Positions 41,829 through 58,683 are shown, counted from the stretch's first letter. The stretch is 64,000 bases of DNA from Alphaproteobacteria bacterium (GCA_016869515.1 VGDZ01000007.1:1-64000), one strand, 5' to 3'. The notes: generated by a model not told the origin, from the letters alone. Translations and numbers: made by a program.

Positions 41829-42377
41829 CTAGCTCGGCGAGCGGATTTCGACCTCGGCCTGGGCGAGGCGGCGGTAGAGATCGCGCCGCCGCGCCAACGG
41901 CCACCACTCGAACAGCAGGATCTCGGCCGGGCGCCAATTCACCACCCAGCCGAAGATCAACAGGCCCTCTTCCAGAAAGCGCGCCAGCGGCCGCGCCTCG
42001 ACCAGCGGGTCGACCAGCGTCGCGGCGACCATGCACGCCGCCAGGATCGGCAGGCTGACCATCAGCGAACGGCGCCCGAAGCGGAAGGTCTCGCGCAGGT
42101 CGCGCGCCACCGCCGCGGCGCGTTGTTCGAAGAACCCGGCCAGCACCGGCCGCAACTCGCCGGCGCGCGGGTCGGTGGCGGCGTCCTCCTGCAGATGGAC
42201 GACGATGCGCAACGGCACATCGGCCGGCAATTCGCGCGCCCAGCCGACGATGAAGTCCTCGGCGTCCTGATCGAGATCGCGTTCGTGGAAAGGCGAGGGA
42301 TCGAGCGTGTTGAACAACTGGCCGATGGCGCGCAGCCGCAGTTCGATGGCCGGCGCGGAGGCGGCCGGCGCGCTCAT
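41829..42377 (-). CDS. uncharacterised membrane protein
   Basis: LFNTLDPSPFHERDLDQDAEDFIVGWARELP soluble N-terminus, hydrophobic segments at SLPILAACMVAATLV and EEGLLIFGWVVNW. Confidence 0.75.
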   Translation of the reverse strand: MSAPAASAPAIELRLRAIGQLFNTLDPSPFHERDLDQDAEDFIVGWARELPADVPLRIVVHLQEDAATDPRAGELRPVLAGFFEQRAAAVARDLRETFRFGRRSLMVSLPILAACMVAATLVDPLVEARPLARFLEEGLLIFGWVVNWRPAEILLFEWWPLARRRDLYRRLAQAEVEIRSPS

Positions 42378-42381
42378 GGCA

Positions 42382-43578
42382 TCAGCCGCCGAAGGCCTGG
42401 ATGCCGGTCTGGGCGCGCCCCAGGATCAGGGCATGGATGTCGTGAGTGCCCTCGTAGGTGTTGACGGTCTCGAGATTCATGACGTGGCGCATGACGCCGA
42501 AGGATTCGTGAATGCCGTTGCCGCCGTGCATGTCGCGGGCGGCGCGCGCCACGTCCAAGGCCTTGCCGCAGGAGTTGCGCTTGATCAGCGAGATCATCTC
42601 GGGCGTGGCCAGGCCCTGGTCCTTGAGCCGCCCGACTTGGAGGCAGGCCTGCAGTCCGATCGCGATCTCGGTCTGCATGTTGGCCAGCTTCCATTGGATC
42701 AACTGGTTGGCCGCCAGCGGCCGGCCGAACTGCTTGCGCTCCAGCACGTATTGCCGCGCCGCCTGCCAGCAGAACTCGGCCGCGCCCAGCGCCCCCCAGG
42801 CGATGCCGTAGCGCGCGTTGTTGAGACATCCGAACGGCCCCTTGAGACCCGAGACGTTGGGCAGCAGCGCATCCTCGGGCACCATCACGTCGTCCATCAC
42901 GATCTCGCCGGTGATCGAGGCGCGCAGCGACAGCTTGCCCTCGATCTTGGGCGCGCTCAGCCCCTTCATGTCCTTGTCCAGCACGAAGCCGCGGATGACG
43001 TCGTCCTCGGTCTTGGCCCAGACCACGAACACATCGGCGATCGGCGCGTTCGAGATCCACATCTTGTTGCCGCTCAGCCGATAGCCGCCCGGCGCCTTGC
43101 GGGCGCGGGTCTTCATGCCGCCCGGGTCCGAGCCGTGATCGGGCTCGGTCAGGCCGAAACAGCCGACCCATTCGCCGCTGGCCAGCTTGGGCAGGTATTT
43201 CATGCGTTGGGCCTCGGTGCCGTAGGCATGGATCGGGTGCATCACCAGCGAGGACTGCACGCTCATCATCGAGCGATAGCCGGAATCGACTCGCTCGACC
43301 TCGCGCGCGACCAGCCCGTAGCAGACATAGTTGACGCCCGGGCAGCCATAGCCCTCGATGGTCGAACCGAGCAGGCCGAGCGCGCCCATTTCCTTGAAGA
43401 TGGCGCGGTCGGTGCGCTCCTCGCGGAACGCCGCGGTGACGCGCGGCATGAGCTTGCCCTGGGCATAGTCGCGGGCCGAATCGCGCACCATGCGCTCCTC
43501 GTCCGACAACTGCCCTTCCAGCGCCAATGGGTCTTCCCATTTGAACTCGGCCTTGCGCATCGGGCGATGATCGTTCAT
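42382..43578 (-). CDS. gcdH: acyl-CoA dehydrogenase (glutaryl-CoA dehydrogenase-like)
   Basis: [58 protein letters not shown] at 43578. Confidence 0.9.
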   Translation of the reverse strand: MNDHRPMRKAEFKWEDPLALEGQLSDEERMVRDSARDYAQGKLMPRVTAAFREERTDRAIFKEMGALGLLGSTIEGYGCPGVNYVCYGLVAREVERVDSGYRSMMSVQSSLVMHPIHAYGTEAQRMKYLPKLASGEWVGCFGLTEPDHGSDPGGMKTRARKAPGGYRLSGNKMWISNAPIADVFVVWAKTEDDVIRGFVLDKDMKGLSAPKIEGKLSLRASITGEIVMDDVMVPEDALLPNVSGLKGPFGCLNNARYGIAWGALGAAEFCWQAARQYVLERKQFGRPLAANQLIQWKLANMQTEIAIGLQACLQVGRLKDQGLATPEMISLIKRNSCGKALDVARAARDMHGGNGIHESFGVMRHVMNLETVNTYEGTHDIHALILGRAQTGIQAFGG

Positions 43579-43683
43579 GGCGGTCTCCACGGCGGCCCGT
43601 CGCCCGCCGGCTGTTGACGCTGCCGGGGCGCGGCTAGTACGCTTGACGATTAGCAACAAACGACAGTCTTGGCGAGGGAGCGA

Positions 43684-44889
43684 ATGCCCATGACGACGCG
43701 ACATATTGTGACACCGGCGATGCTGGCCCTGGCTTTGATCGGCTTGGGCGGAACCGCGCAGGCCCAGGAACGCGAGGTCAAGATCACCGGCTTCGGCGCC
43801 AAATCGGGCGTGGTGCGCTCGTTCGGCGTCAATTCCGAGGCGGCGATGTTGGCGGCGGCCGACCAGATCAACAAGGCCGGCGGCATCAAGTTGGGCGACG
43901 GCGCGCGCGGCAAGATCAAGGTCGAGTTCTTCGACGACCGCTGCGTGGCCGAGGAAGGCATTTCGGTGTTGCGCCGCATCGCCTCGTCCGAGGCGGTGGT
44001 GGCGGTCGGCCCGACCTGTTCCAACGTCGCCGAGCCGCTGTTCGGCGTGCTGCAGAAGAAATTCGGCGACGCTTCGGACACCGGCGTGCAGATGCCGATC
44101 TACACCGATGTCGCGGTCAAGGGCGGGCTGGCCAAGATTTCGGAATGGGCCTTCCGCAACGTGCCGTCCGAAGCGGTGATGTATGACGAGCTGTTCAAGT
44201 ACATCAAGCAGCGCCGGCCCGAGCTCAAGACCGTGTTCGGCGGCGTCGAGGAGGACTTCGCCCATTCCCGCGCCACCTGGCATGCGGTGATGAAGGAGAA
44301 GTTCACCGAGGCGGGCTACCAGATCGGCGGCGAGGCCAAGTGGCTGCTGGCCGACACCAACTTCGCCAACCAAGTGCGCGACATGAAGCGGATCAACGCC
44401 GACATCGTCGCGATTTCGGCGCATCCGTTCTCGTCCTGCGGCGTGCTCAAGGAGATGGAGCGCCAGAACGTCAAGCCGAAGCTGATCATCGGCCTGACCT
44501 CGTCGTCCTCGCTTGAGACCATGCAGGGCTGCGCCAAGCAGGTCGAGGGCACCATCATCCCGACCAGCTTCGCCCCGGTGACGCCGCTGGCGACGGCAGC
44601 CGCCGACGCCACCGCCAAGTTCAACGGCTCGCTCGATCTGCATTCCGGCGCGGCGTGGGAAATCATGATTGTGCTCAAGGACCTGATGGAAAAGCAGGGC
44701 GTGATAGCCAAGGCCGACACCGTCAAGGCCGATCGCGAGAAGATCCGTGCCGGCCTGGCCGGGCTCAAGGAGCATGAGGGCCTGATCGGCAAGGTGCGCC
44801 GCACCGAGGATCGCGAGGCGATCAAGCCGTTCGTGTTCGTGGTCGCCAAGTCGGGCAAGTGGGAAGTCCTCCACGCGCCCAGCATGTAG
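43684..44889 (+). CDS. branched-chain amino-acid type ABC transporter substrate-binding protein
   Basis: Signal peptide; [16 protein letters not shown]; start of liv-type operon. Confidence 0.9.
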   Translation: MPMTTRHIVTPAMLALALIGLGGTAQAQEREVKITGFGAKSGVVRSFGVNSEAAMLAAADQINKAGGIKLGDGARGKIKVEFFDDRCVAEEGISVLRRIASSEAVVAVGPTCSNVAEPLFGVLQKKFGDASDTGVQMPIYTDVAVKGGLAKISEWAFRNVPSEAVMYDELFKYIKQRRPELKTVFGGVEEDFAHSRATWHAVMKEKFTEAGYQIGGEAKWLLADTNFANQVRDMKRINADIVAISAHPFSSCGVLKEMERQNVKPKLIIGLTSSSSLETMQGCAKQVEGTIIPTSFAPVTPLATAAADATAKFNGSLDLHSGAAWEIMIVLKDLMEKQGVIAKADTVKADREKIRAGLAGLKEHEGLIGKVRRTEDREAIKPFVFVVAKSGKWEVLHAPSM

Positions 44890-44900
44890 TCGCGTGACAG

Positions 44901-44941
44901 CGGGCGTCGGATCGGACCAAGCCCGATCCGGCGCCCGTTTT
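44901..44941 (+). terminator. terminator/attenuator-like hairpin (cgggcgtcggatcgg / ccgatccggcgcccg + tttt)
   Basis: 15-bp stem with one G-U position, followed by TTTT, between SBP and permease genes. Confidence 0.72.
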
Positions 44942-44958
44942 GCGTCCGGCATGTTCCG

Positions 44959-45840
44959 ATGATGATCGACTTCCTGCAATCGCTGGTCGACGGCGTGCTG
45001 GTCGGCACGACCTATTCGCTGATCGGCATCGGCTTCACGCTGATCTTCGGCGTGATGCACAAGATCAATCTGTCCTACGCCTCGGCCTCGGTCGGCGGCG
45101 CCTATTGCGGCCTGTTGCTGGTCGGAGCGGCGGGCGGCAAGAGCGCCCTTCTGGTATTCCTGATGGCGGCCGCCGCCGCCGGCGTCATCGGCTATGTCGT
45201 CTATCTGACCTGCTTCCGCTTCATTCCGGCCTCGCATCCCCTGGGCACGTTGATGTCGACCGTCGGCATGCTGTTGCTGATCGACGAGATCGTGGTTCAC
45301 GCCACCTTTGGAGTCCCTGTTGCCTATCCGCCGCTCTACGAGGGGCCGTCGATCGAGTTGGGCGAGCTTTACATCCGGCCCGACTACTTGATGGTGTTCG
45401 CGGTCGGCATCGCCGCCATGACCGTGCTGACCCTGTTGCTGTACCGCTCGCGGCTGGGCCTGGCGACGCGCGCGGTCAGCCAGCAGCCGGTCGCGGCCCA
45501 GCTTTGCGGCATCGCGCTCTATCGCGTCAATGCCGCCACCTTCGTCGTCACCGGCGTGCTGGGCGGGATCGCCGGCGCCATGATCGGCGCCTCGGTCGGC
45601 ATGCTGTCGCCGCTTCTGGTGCTGCCGCTGACGGTCAAGGGCCTGATCGTGACCGTGATCGGCGGGCTGGGTTCGATCCCGGGCGCGATCGTCGCCGGGC
45701 TGATGGTCGGCGGCTTCGAGAACGTGTTGCAGTACTATCGCGGCGTCACCGAGCGCGATCTCTACGTCATGCTGCTGTTGTTCGTCTTCCTGGTCTTTCG
45801 CCCGGGCGGCCTGTTCGCCGCCAAGAGCGAGCGGAACTAG
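44959..45840 (+). CDS. livH: branched-chain amino-acid type ABC permease (LivH), copy 1
   Basis: [58 protein letters not shown]. Confidence 0.92.
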   Translation: MMIDFLQSLVDGVLVGTTYSLIGIGFTLIFGVMHKINLSYASASVGGAYCGLLLVGAAGGKSALLVFLMAAAAAGVIGYVVYLTCFRFIPASHPLGTLMSTVGMLLLIDEIVVHATFGVPVAYPPLYEGPSIELGELYIRPDYLMVFAVGIAAMTVLTLLLYRSRLGLATRAVSQQPVAAQLCGIALYRVNAATFVVTGVLGGIAGAMIGASVGMLSPLLVLPLTVKGLIVTVIGGLGSIPGAIVAGLMVGGFENVLQYYRGVTERDLYVMLLLFVFLVFRPGGLFAAKSERN

Positions 45841-45850
45841 GGAGCGGGTG

Positions 45851-46762
45851 ATGGATTTCTATCTGGCGCTCTTGCAGGTGATCGGCATTCACGCCCTGAT
45901 CGGGCTTTCGGCCTATGTCGTCATTCTCACCGGCCAAGTATCGTTGGCCCAGGCCGGGTTCTTCGCCATCGGCGCCTATGTCGCCGGCATGCTGACCGTG
46001 CTGGCGGGGTGGCATCTGATCCCGGCGCTGCTGGCGGCGGGTCTGGTCGCGGGGGCGGTGGCGTTCCTGGTCGGGTTTCCGGCGCTGCGGGTCAAGGGCC
46101 TGATGCTGGTGGTGGCGACCACGGCCTTCGGCGAGGCGGTGCGGCTGTTCTTCTTCAACTTCGATTATCAGGTCGCCAAGGGCGGGGTGCGCGTCGGTCC
46201 ACTGGGCGGCGAGGGTTTCAAGCAGATCCGGTTTTTTCCCGAGAACGGCTACACCACGCTCGACGTGCTGGTGTTCATTTGGGTGGTGGTGGGCGTGGTG
46301 ATGGCGCTGTTGTGGTGGATGGACCGCAGCCGCGCCGGCGCCGTGTTGCGGGCGGTGGGCGAGGACGAATTGGCGGCCCAGGCCATGGGCATCGATCTGA
46401 CCGCGGTCAAGGTCGCGGCGATGACCGCGGGCGGCGTCATCGCCGGCTTCGGCGGCGCGATCTACGCCCACTACACCACCCATATCGAGCATTTCAATTT
46501 CGGCATCGTGCTGGCGACCTTCGCCATCGCCTATCCGATCCTGGGCGGGCTATCGACCGCCTTCGGCACGGTGGTGGCGGTGCTGTTCATTCAGGGCCTT
46601 CTGATCGAGGGCCTGCGCTTCCTCGGCGATTGGCGCAATCTCCTGTTCGGCGCGTTGATCGTGCTGGCGATGAATTTGCGGCCGCACGGTCTGTTGGATG
46701 CCGCCACCACGCTGCGACTCCGGCGCCTGTTCGGCCGCGGCGGAGCCGGGCGCGATGCTTGA
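45851..46762 (+). CDS. livM: branched-chain amino-acid type ABC permease (LivM), copy 1
   Basis: [30 protein letters not shown]. Confidence 0.92.
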   Translation: MDFYLALLQVIGIHALIGLSAYVVILTGQVSLAQAGFFAIGAYVAGMLTVLAGWHLIPALLAAGLVAGAVAFLVGFPALRVKGLMLVVATTAFGEAVRLFFFNFDYQVAKGGVRVGPLGGEGFKQIRFFPENGYTTLDVLVFIWVVVGVVMALLWWMDRSRAGAVLRAVGEDELAAQAMGIDLTAVKVAAMTAGGVIAGFGGAIYAHYTTHIEHFNFGIVLATFAIAYPILGGLSTAFGTVVAVLFIQGLLIEGLRFLGDWRNLLFGALIVLAMNLRPHGLLDAATTLRLRRLFGRGGAGRDA

Positions 46763-47498
46763 GGTCAAGGACCTGGCCAAGCATTTCGGCGGCGTCAAAG
46801 CGGTCGACGGACTCGATCTGCATGTGCGCCAGGGCGAGATCCTGGGGCTGATCGGCCCCAACGGCTCGGGCAAGTCGACCACGGTCAATCTGGTCTGCGG
46901 CGTCTATCCGGCGACCGCCGGCACGGTCTGGCTGGAAGGCCAGGAAATCACGCCCCTGCCGATGCATCGGCGGCTTACGGCCGGGATCGCGCGCACCTTT
47001 CAGAACATCCGTCTGTTCGGCCAGTTGACGGTCTGGCAGAACCTGTGGATGGCGCAGAACGCGCCCGATCACGTCCGCGAGCAGGGCTTCTTCGCGCGCT
47101 GGTTCGGCGGCCAGGCGCGGGCGCGGGCCTCGGCCATGGACTACCTCGATTTCGCCGGCCTGGCCGAGAAGGCCGACGAACTGGCCTCGGCGCTGTCCTT
47201 CGGCGAGCAGCGCCGGCTGGAGATGGCGCGGGCGCTGGCCGCCAAGCCGCGGGTGCTGCTGCTCGACGAGCCCGCCGCCGGCATGAGCGCGGCCGAGATC
47301 GAGACGCTGGACGAGCGCATCCGGCGGCTGCGCAAGGGCGGGCTGACCATCCTCTTGATCGAGCATCACATGGAACTGGTGATGGGCATCGCCGACCGCA
47401 TCGTCGTGCTCAACTTCGGCCGCAGGATCGCCGAGGGCACGCCGGCCGAGGTCCAGGCCGACCGCGCGGTGCGCGAAGCCTATCTCGGGACCAGCTAG
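46755..47498 (+). CDS. livG: branched-chain amino-acid type ABC ATP-binding protein (LivG)
   Basis: GPNGSGKSTTVNLVCG, TFQNIRLFGQLTVWQNL, LLLDEPAAGMS. Confidence 0.94.
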   Translation: MLEVKDLAKHFGGVKAVDGLDLHVRQGEILGLIGPNGSGKSTTVNLVCGVYPATAGTVWLEGQEITPLPMHRRLTAGIARTFQNIRLFGQLTVWQNLWMAQNAPDHVREQGFFARWFGGQARARASAMDYLDFAGLAEKADELASALSFGEQRRLEMARALAAKPRVLLLDEPAAGMSAAEIETLDERIRRLRKGGLTILLIEHHMELVMGIADRIVVLNFGRRIAEGTPAEVQADRAVREAYLGTS

Positions 47499-47507
47499 GG
47501 GGCGGCC

Positions 47508-48221
47508 GTGCTCAGGGTCGGCGACGTCGTCACCGCATACGGCCAGCTCGAGGCGCTGAAGGGCGTTTCGGTGGCGGCCGAGAGCGGCAAGATCACCTGC
47601 CTGCTGGGGCCCAACGGCGCCGGCAAGACCACGCTGATGATGACCGTGACCGGGCTGTTGAAGCCCAAGCGGGGCTCGATCGCGTTCGAAGGCCAGGAAC
47701 TGGTCGGCTTGAGTCCGTCCGAGATCGTCGCCCGCGGCGTGGCGCTGGTGCCGGAGAATCGCTTGGTGTTTCCGGACATGTCGGTGCGCGAGAACCTCGA
47801 AGCCGGGGCCTATCTGCGCAGGAAGCCGGCCGAGATCGCCGCCGATCTGGATCGCATGTTCGAACGCTTTCCGCGCCTCAAGGAACGCGCCGGGCAGTCG
47901 GCCGGCACGCTTTCGGGCGGCGAGCAGCAGATGCTGGCGGTGGCGCGGGCACTGATGAGCCGGCCGCGGCTGTTGCTGATGGACGAGCCCTCGCTCGGCC
48001 TGGCGCCGCTGATCGTCGAGGAAATCTTCCGCATCGTCGCCGAGCTCAACCGCGACGGCACCTCGATCTTCCTGGTCGAGCAGAACGCGCACATGGCGCT
48101 GAAGGTGGCGCACCATTTCTACCTGATCGAGCAGGGGCGTGTGACCTTCTCCGGCTCGCCCGGCCAGCTGGCCGAGGACGAGGTCATTCAGCGCGCCTAT
48201 CTCGGTTCGAAACGGGGCTAG
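47508..48221 (+). CDS. livF: branched-chain amino-acid type ABC ATP-binding protein (LivF)
   Basis: GPNGAGKTTLMMTVTGLL, LSGGEQQMLAVARALM, LLLMDEPSLGLAPLIVEEIF. Confidence 0.94.
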   Translation: MLRVGDVVTAYGQLEALKGVSVAAESGKITCLLGPNGAGKTTLMMTVTGLLKPKRGSIAFEGQELVGLSPSEIVARGVALVPENRLVFPDMSVRENLEAGAYLRRKPAEIAADLDRMFERFPRLKERAGQSAGTLSGGEQQMLAVARALMSRPRLLLMDEPSLGLAPLIVEEIFRIVAELNRDGTSIFLVEQNAHMALKVAHHFYLIEQGRVTFSGSPGQLAEDEVIQRAYLGSKRG

Positions 48222-48234
48222 CGCGGCCGGGGCC

Positions 48235-49104
48235 GTGCTCGACCTGATCCAGAACACCATCGACGGCGTCATGATCGGCGGCGCCTACGCGCTGCTGGCG
48301 CTGGGCTTCACGCTGACGTTCGGCGTCATGCGGCGGCTGAATCTCGCCTTCGGCGCCATCGTGCTGTGCGGCCTCTATGCCGGCGCCGCCGCGCATCAGG
48401 CGCTGGGCTGGGGCCTGCTCGGCAGCATCGCGGCGACGCTGGCGGTGGCGGTCGCCGCGGGGCTGTACGTCGAGCGGCTGTGCTTTCGGGCGCTGGCCGA
48501 ATCGGCGTCGATCGCCGCCATGGTGTCGAGCTTCGCCATCTGGATGCAGCTGGAGGAGATCGCGGCGCTGCTGATGCCGCGGCGGACCTATGCCTATCCG
48601 GCGCTGAGCGAGGCGCGGCCCTGGGAATGGGCCGGGCTGAGCCTGCGGCCGGACCAATTGGCGATGGCGGCCGTGGCGCTTGGGGCGATGGCCGCGCTCG
48701 GGTGGACGCTGCGGCGGACTCGCTTCGGGCTGGCGGCACGCGCGGTGGCGACGGCGCCCCTGGCGGCGCGGCTGGCGGGGATCGAGCCTGCGCGCATCGG
48801 CAGCGCCATGTTCCTCTTGGCCTGCGGCCTGGGCGGGCTGGCGGGCGCGCTGATCGCCGCGGTCGACAGCCAGGTCACCATCAAGTTCGGCATGTGGGCC
48901 ATGTTGAAGGGGCTGGTGGCGATGACGCTGGGCGGGATCGGCTCGATCCCGGGGGCGGTAATCGGCGGCCTGGCGCTGGGCGTGATCGAGAGCAACGCGC
49001 AATGGTATCTGGGGGCGGAGTGGCGCGACATCGTCGCCTACGGTTTGTTGTTCGCGGTGCTGTATTGGCGCAGGGGGCGCGAGCGGCCGTGGACGAATTC
49101 CTGA
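48235..49104 (+). CDS. livH: branched-chain amino-acid type ABC permease (LivH), copy 2
   Basis: TIDGVMIGGAYALLALGFTLTFGVMRRLNLAFGA; GLVAMTLGGIGSIPGAVIGGLALG. Confidence 0.92.
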   Translation: MLDLIQNTIDGVMIGGAYALLALGFTLTFGVMRRLNLAFGAIVLCGLYAGAAAHQALGWGLLGSIAATLAVAVAAGLYVERLCFRALAESASIAAMVSSFAIWMQLEEIAALLMPRRTYAYPALSEARPWEWAGLSLRPDQLAMAAVALGAMAALGWTLRRTRFGLAARAVATAPLAARLAGIEPARIGSAMFLLACGLGGLAGALIAAVDSQVTIKFGMWAMLKGLVAMTLGGIGSIPGAVIGGLALGVIESNAQWYLGAEWRDIVAYGLLFAVLYWRRGRERPWTNS

Positions 49105-49976
49105 TCGGCGTGCTGTCCAATATCGGGTTGATGTCGCTGTTGGCGCTGTCGGCCTGGCTGTTGCTGGTGGTGGGCGAGATCTCCTTCGGCCAGCAGGCCT
49201 TCTTCGCGCTGGGCGCCTATGCCGCCGGCATCGCCACCGCGCTCTATGGCTGGCCCTTGCCGCTCGGACTCTTCGCCGGTGTCGTGGTCGGCGCGCTGGC
49301 CGGGTTCGCGGTCGCGATTCCGACCATGCGGCTGACCGGCCTCGCCTTCGCCATCGCCACGCTGGCCTTCGCCGAGCTGATGCGCCTTTTGCTGCAGCTT
49401 TGGGTGTTCCAGCGCGAGGTCGACGGCGAGCGGCTGGGCCCCAACGCGGTCGAGGGCTTCCGCGGCGTGCGCTGGGTCTACGATCACGACCTCTCGGCGC
49501 TGGGTTATCTCGGCGTGATCTGGGGGATCGTCGTGGTCGTGCTGGCGGCGCTGTTCCTGTGCGAGCGCTCGCGCATCGGCTTGGCCTGCCGCGCGGTCGG
49601 GGCCGACGCCGAGTTGGCCGAGGCGCAGGGGCTGCCGGCGGCGCGGCTCAAGATCCTGGTCGCCACCGTCGCCGGCGGTTTGGCGGCGCTGGGCGGCGGG
49701 CTCTACGTCCATCTTGCGACCTATGTCGAGCCGCAACATTTCAGCATCATGCTGGGGGTCCATGCCCTGGCCTATGGGCTGATCGGCGGGCTGGGCACGG
49801 CGCTGGGACCGATCCTGGGGGTGGTGCTGGATATCGGTCTGCTCGAAGCGCTGCAGGAGATCGCGCGCTATCGCATGATCGTCTTCGGCGGCGCGGTGGC
49901 GGTGTTGTTGATCCTGCGGCCGCGCGGCCTGCTCGACGAGGCGCTGGTGCGGCGCCTGACCCGGGGCAAGCCATGA
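49089..49976 (+). CDS. livM: branched-chain amino-acid type ABC permease (LivM), copy 2
   Basis: GTG start at 49089; LVVGEISFGQQAFFALGAYAAGIATALYGWPL. Confidence 0.9.
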   Translation: MDEFLIGVLSNIGLMSLLALSAWLLLVVGEISFGQQAFFALGAYAAGIATALYGWPLPLGLFAGVVVGALAGFAVAIPTMRLTGLAFAIATLAFAELMRLLLQLWVFQREVDGERLGPNAVEGFRGVRWVYDHDLSALGYLGVIWGIVVVVLAALFLCERSRIGLACRAVGADAELAEAQGLPAARLKILVATVAGGLAALGGGLYVHLATYVEPQHFSIMLGVHALAYGLIGGLGTALGPILGVVLDIGLLEALQEIARYRMIVFGGAVAVLLILRPRGLLDEALVRRLTRGKP

Positions 49977-50341
49977 TCTGGCTGTGGCTGATGCTTTCGA
50001 GCGCGGCGCTGGGCCAGACCCGGCTGGACGCCGCGATCGAGTGCGCCGCCACTGCGCGGCTGATGGTCTATGACTGCGCCATCGCGCTGGCCGATCGCCA
50101 GGGTCGGCCGGTCGACGGCGCCAAATTCAAACTGGGTGCCGACATGCCGTCGATGCCGATGGCGCACAATGTCCGCCCGGTCGAGGCCGATTCGACCGAC
50201 GCCCCCGGGCGCTATCGCGCGCGGCTGGAATTGGAGATGGAGGGCGAGTGGGCGCTGCGGCTCGAGTTTTCGGCGCCGCGTCGCGACGTCGTCGTCAAGC
50301 GCTTGATTTTCGACGATAAAGGCGGCCGGGAAGGTCGTTGA
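49973..50341 (+). CDS. YtkA/FixH-like small exported protein
   Basis: GADMPSMPMAHNVRPVEADSTDAPGRYRARLELEMEGEWALRLEF. Confidence 0.68.
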   Translation: MIWLWLMLSSAALGQTRLDAAIECAATARLMVYDCAIALADRQGRPVDGAKFKLGADMPSMPMAHNVRPVEADSTDAPGRYRARLELEMEGEWALRLEFSAPRRDVVVKRLIFDDKGGREGR

Positions 50342-50346
50342 GCCGG

Positions 50347-50390
50347 AAACGCTAATTTTCCGCTTGACCGGCCGCCGCAAACGGTAATTT
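50347..50390. promoter_or_regulatory. direct repeat aaacgctaattt / aaacggtaattt spaced 32 bp upstream of gltB
   Basis: 11/12 identical 12-mers at 50347 and 50379. Confidence 0.5.
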
Positions 50391-50398
50391 CAGATTCG

Positions 50399-50413
50399 TC
50401 TTCCCAGGGAAGA
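50399..50413. promoter_or_regulatory. palindrome tcttccc-a-gggaaga upstream of gltB
   Basis: Perfect 7-bp arms with single central base. Confidence 0.5.
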
Positions 50414-50525
50414 TATGTCATAGTATCTGACCCATTTGCGGAGACCAAACCGGCTGCCCAGAGCGAGCGTCGGACGGGCGCCGCGAGGGAAGCGATCGTA
50501 ACTCTGGGACGATGCGACGACGGCC

Positions 50526-55100
<4,575 letters not shown>

Positions 55101-55113
55101 GCGCGAGGCCGCG

Positions 55114-56547
<1,434 letters not shown>

Positions 56548-57192
56548 TCAGGGTTCGAAATCGGGCTGTTTCGAGGGCTGGGCGGCGTCGAAAGCCGGCA
56601 GCTTCATGCAGGCCTCGAACACCGCCATCAGCTTGGGATAGGGCGAGAGCGGAATCGGATAGCGCTTGGCGTTGAACACCTGCGGCACCAAGCAGATGTC
56701 GGCCAGGCCGGGAGCGTCGTCCAGACAGAACCGTCCGCGTCCCGGGCGGCGATCCAGCATCGCCTCGAAGGCCTCGAATCCGGTCGCGATCCAATGCGCG
56801 TACCAGGCTTCGACCGCGGTCTCGGGCTGCTTGAGGTCGCGGCGCAGATAGTTCAGCACCCGCAGATTGTTGAGCGGATGGATCTCGCAGGCCACGACTT
56901 GCGCCAGCGCGCGGACATGGGCCCGCGCCTTGGGCTCGCGCGGCAGCAAAGGCGGTTCGGGCCGGGTCTCGTCGAGATATTCGACGATCGCCAGCGACTG
57001 CGCCAAGGCGGTGCCGTCGTCCTCGATCAGCGTCGGCACCAGGCCAAGCGGATTGAGCGCAAGGTAGTCGGGCGCGCGCTGGTGGTCCTTGCGCAGATGC
57101 ACCGGAATCTGATCGGCCGTCAGTCGCTTGAGGCCAAGCGCGATGCGCACCCGGAACGCCGCCGAGGACCGGAAAAATCCGTAGAGCTTCAT
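56548..57192 (-). CDS. glutathione S-transferase (maleylacetoacetate isomerase-like)
   Basis: MKLYGFFRSSAAFRVRIALGLKRL; LAQSLAIVEYLDETRPEPPLLP. Confidence 0.9.
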   Translation of the reverse strand: MKLYGFFRSSAAFRVRIALGLKRLTADQIPVHLRKDHQRAPDYLALNPLGLVPTLIEDDGTALAQSLAIVEYLDETRPEPPLLPREPKARAHVRALAQVVACEIHPLNNLRVLNYLRRDLKQPETAVEAWYAHWIATGFEAFEAMLDRRPGRGRFCLDDAPGLADICLVPQVFNAKRYPIPLSPYPKLMAVFEACMKLPAFDAAQPSKQPDFEP

Positions 57193-57227
57193 GACCCGAT
57201 CTCCGATTTGACCGAACGCAGGAAGAC

Positions 57228-58235
57228 ATGGAAAAAGAACCCATCGTCCTCCGTCAAGCGAGTCCGTGCATGCCGCTCCCTCCCGCCCTCGAAGGTCGCC
57301 TGGCGATTCCCGCCGTGGCGGCGCCGATGTTCCTGGTCTCGGGCCCCGATCTGGTGGTCGAAGCCTGCCGTGCCGGCGTGCTGGGCACGTTCCCGGCGCT
57401 CAACCAGCGCAGCTCCGAAGGCTACGCCGCTTGGCTGACCGAGATCGAAAGCCGCCTGCAGGCGCTGCCGCGGCACGCGCCCTATGGCGTCAACCTGATC
57501 GTCCACAACACCAACCAGCGGCTCGCGGCCGATCTCGACCTGACCGTCAAGCACAAGGTGCCGGTGGTGATCACCTCGCTGGGCGCGGTGCGCGGCCTGG
57601 TCGATCGCGTCCATGGCTATGGCGGGCTGGTGTTCCACGACGTCATCAACCTGCGCCATGCCCGCAAGGCGGCCGAGGCCGGGGTCGACGGGCTGATCCT
57701 GGTCTGCGCCGGCGCCGGCGGACATGCCGGCACGCTCAGCCCGCTGGCCTTCATTCCCGAGGTGCGGCGGCTCTTCTCCGGCACCATCCTGCTGTCGGGC
57801 TGCATCTCCAGCGGCGATCAGATCGCGGCATCCTTGGCGTTGGGGGCGGATTTGGCCTATCTCGGCACCCGCTTCATCGCCACGCGCGAAAGCCTGGCCG
57901 AGGACGGCTTCAAGACCATGATCTGCCAAAGCCAGGCGGCCGACATCGTCTACACCGATTTCGTCTCGGGCGTGCATGGCAGCTTCCTGCGTCCCTCGAT
58001 CGCCGCCGCCGGGCTCGACCCCGACAACCTGCCTTCCAAAAAGGACATCGACTTCGGCAAGGAACTCGATCCCGAACACCGCAAGAAGAAGGCCTGGAAG
58101 AACATCTGGTCGGCCGGGCAGGGTGTGGGATCGATCGACGACGTGCCCAGCACCGCCGCGCTGTGCGCCCGGTTGAAGGCCGAATACGCCGCGGCGCTGG
58201 ACCGCTTGGCGGCCCGACGTACGGCGCTTGCGTGA
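57228..58235 (+). CDS. nitronate monooxygenase / 2-nitropropane dioxygenase family
   Basis: VAAPMFLVSGPDLVVEACRAGVLGTFPALNQR; CAGAGGHAGTLSPLAFIPEVR; GADLAYLGTRFIAT. Confidence 0.92.
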   Translation: MEKEPIVLRQASPCMPLPPALEGRLAIPAVAAPMFLVSGPDLVVEACRAGVLGTFPALNQRSSEGYAAWLTEIESRLQALPRHAPYGVNLIVHNTNQRLAADLDLTVKHKVPVVITSLGAVRGLVDRVHGYGGLVFHDVINLRHARKAAEAGVDGLILVCAGAGGHAGTLSPLAFIPEVRRLFSGTILLSGCISSGDQIAASLALGADLAYLGTRFIATRESLAEDGFKTMICQSQAADIVYTDFVSGVHGSFLRPSIAAAGLDPDNLPSKKDIDFGKELDPEHRKKKAWKNIWSAGQGVGSIDDVPSTAALCARLKAEYAAALDRLAARRTALA

Positions 58236-58251
58236 TTGCACGGTGTGCTAA

Positions 58252-58626
<375 letters not shown>

Positions 58627-58683
58627 CGATCGGACTCATCGCAATCAAGGGCGCCCTAACCATCCTTCGACACGGGGGCTGAC

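Noticed and set aside
43614-43640. TTGACG...TAGTAC promoter upstream of the Liv-type SBP
   Set aside because: 15-bp spacing is suboptimal and the -10 match is weak; not enough to call.
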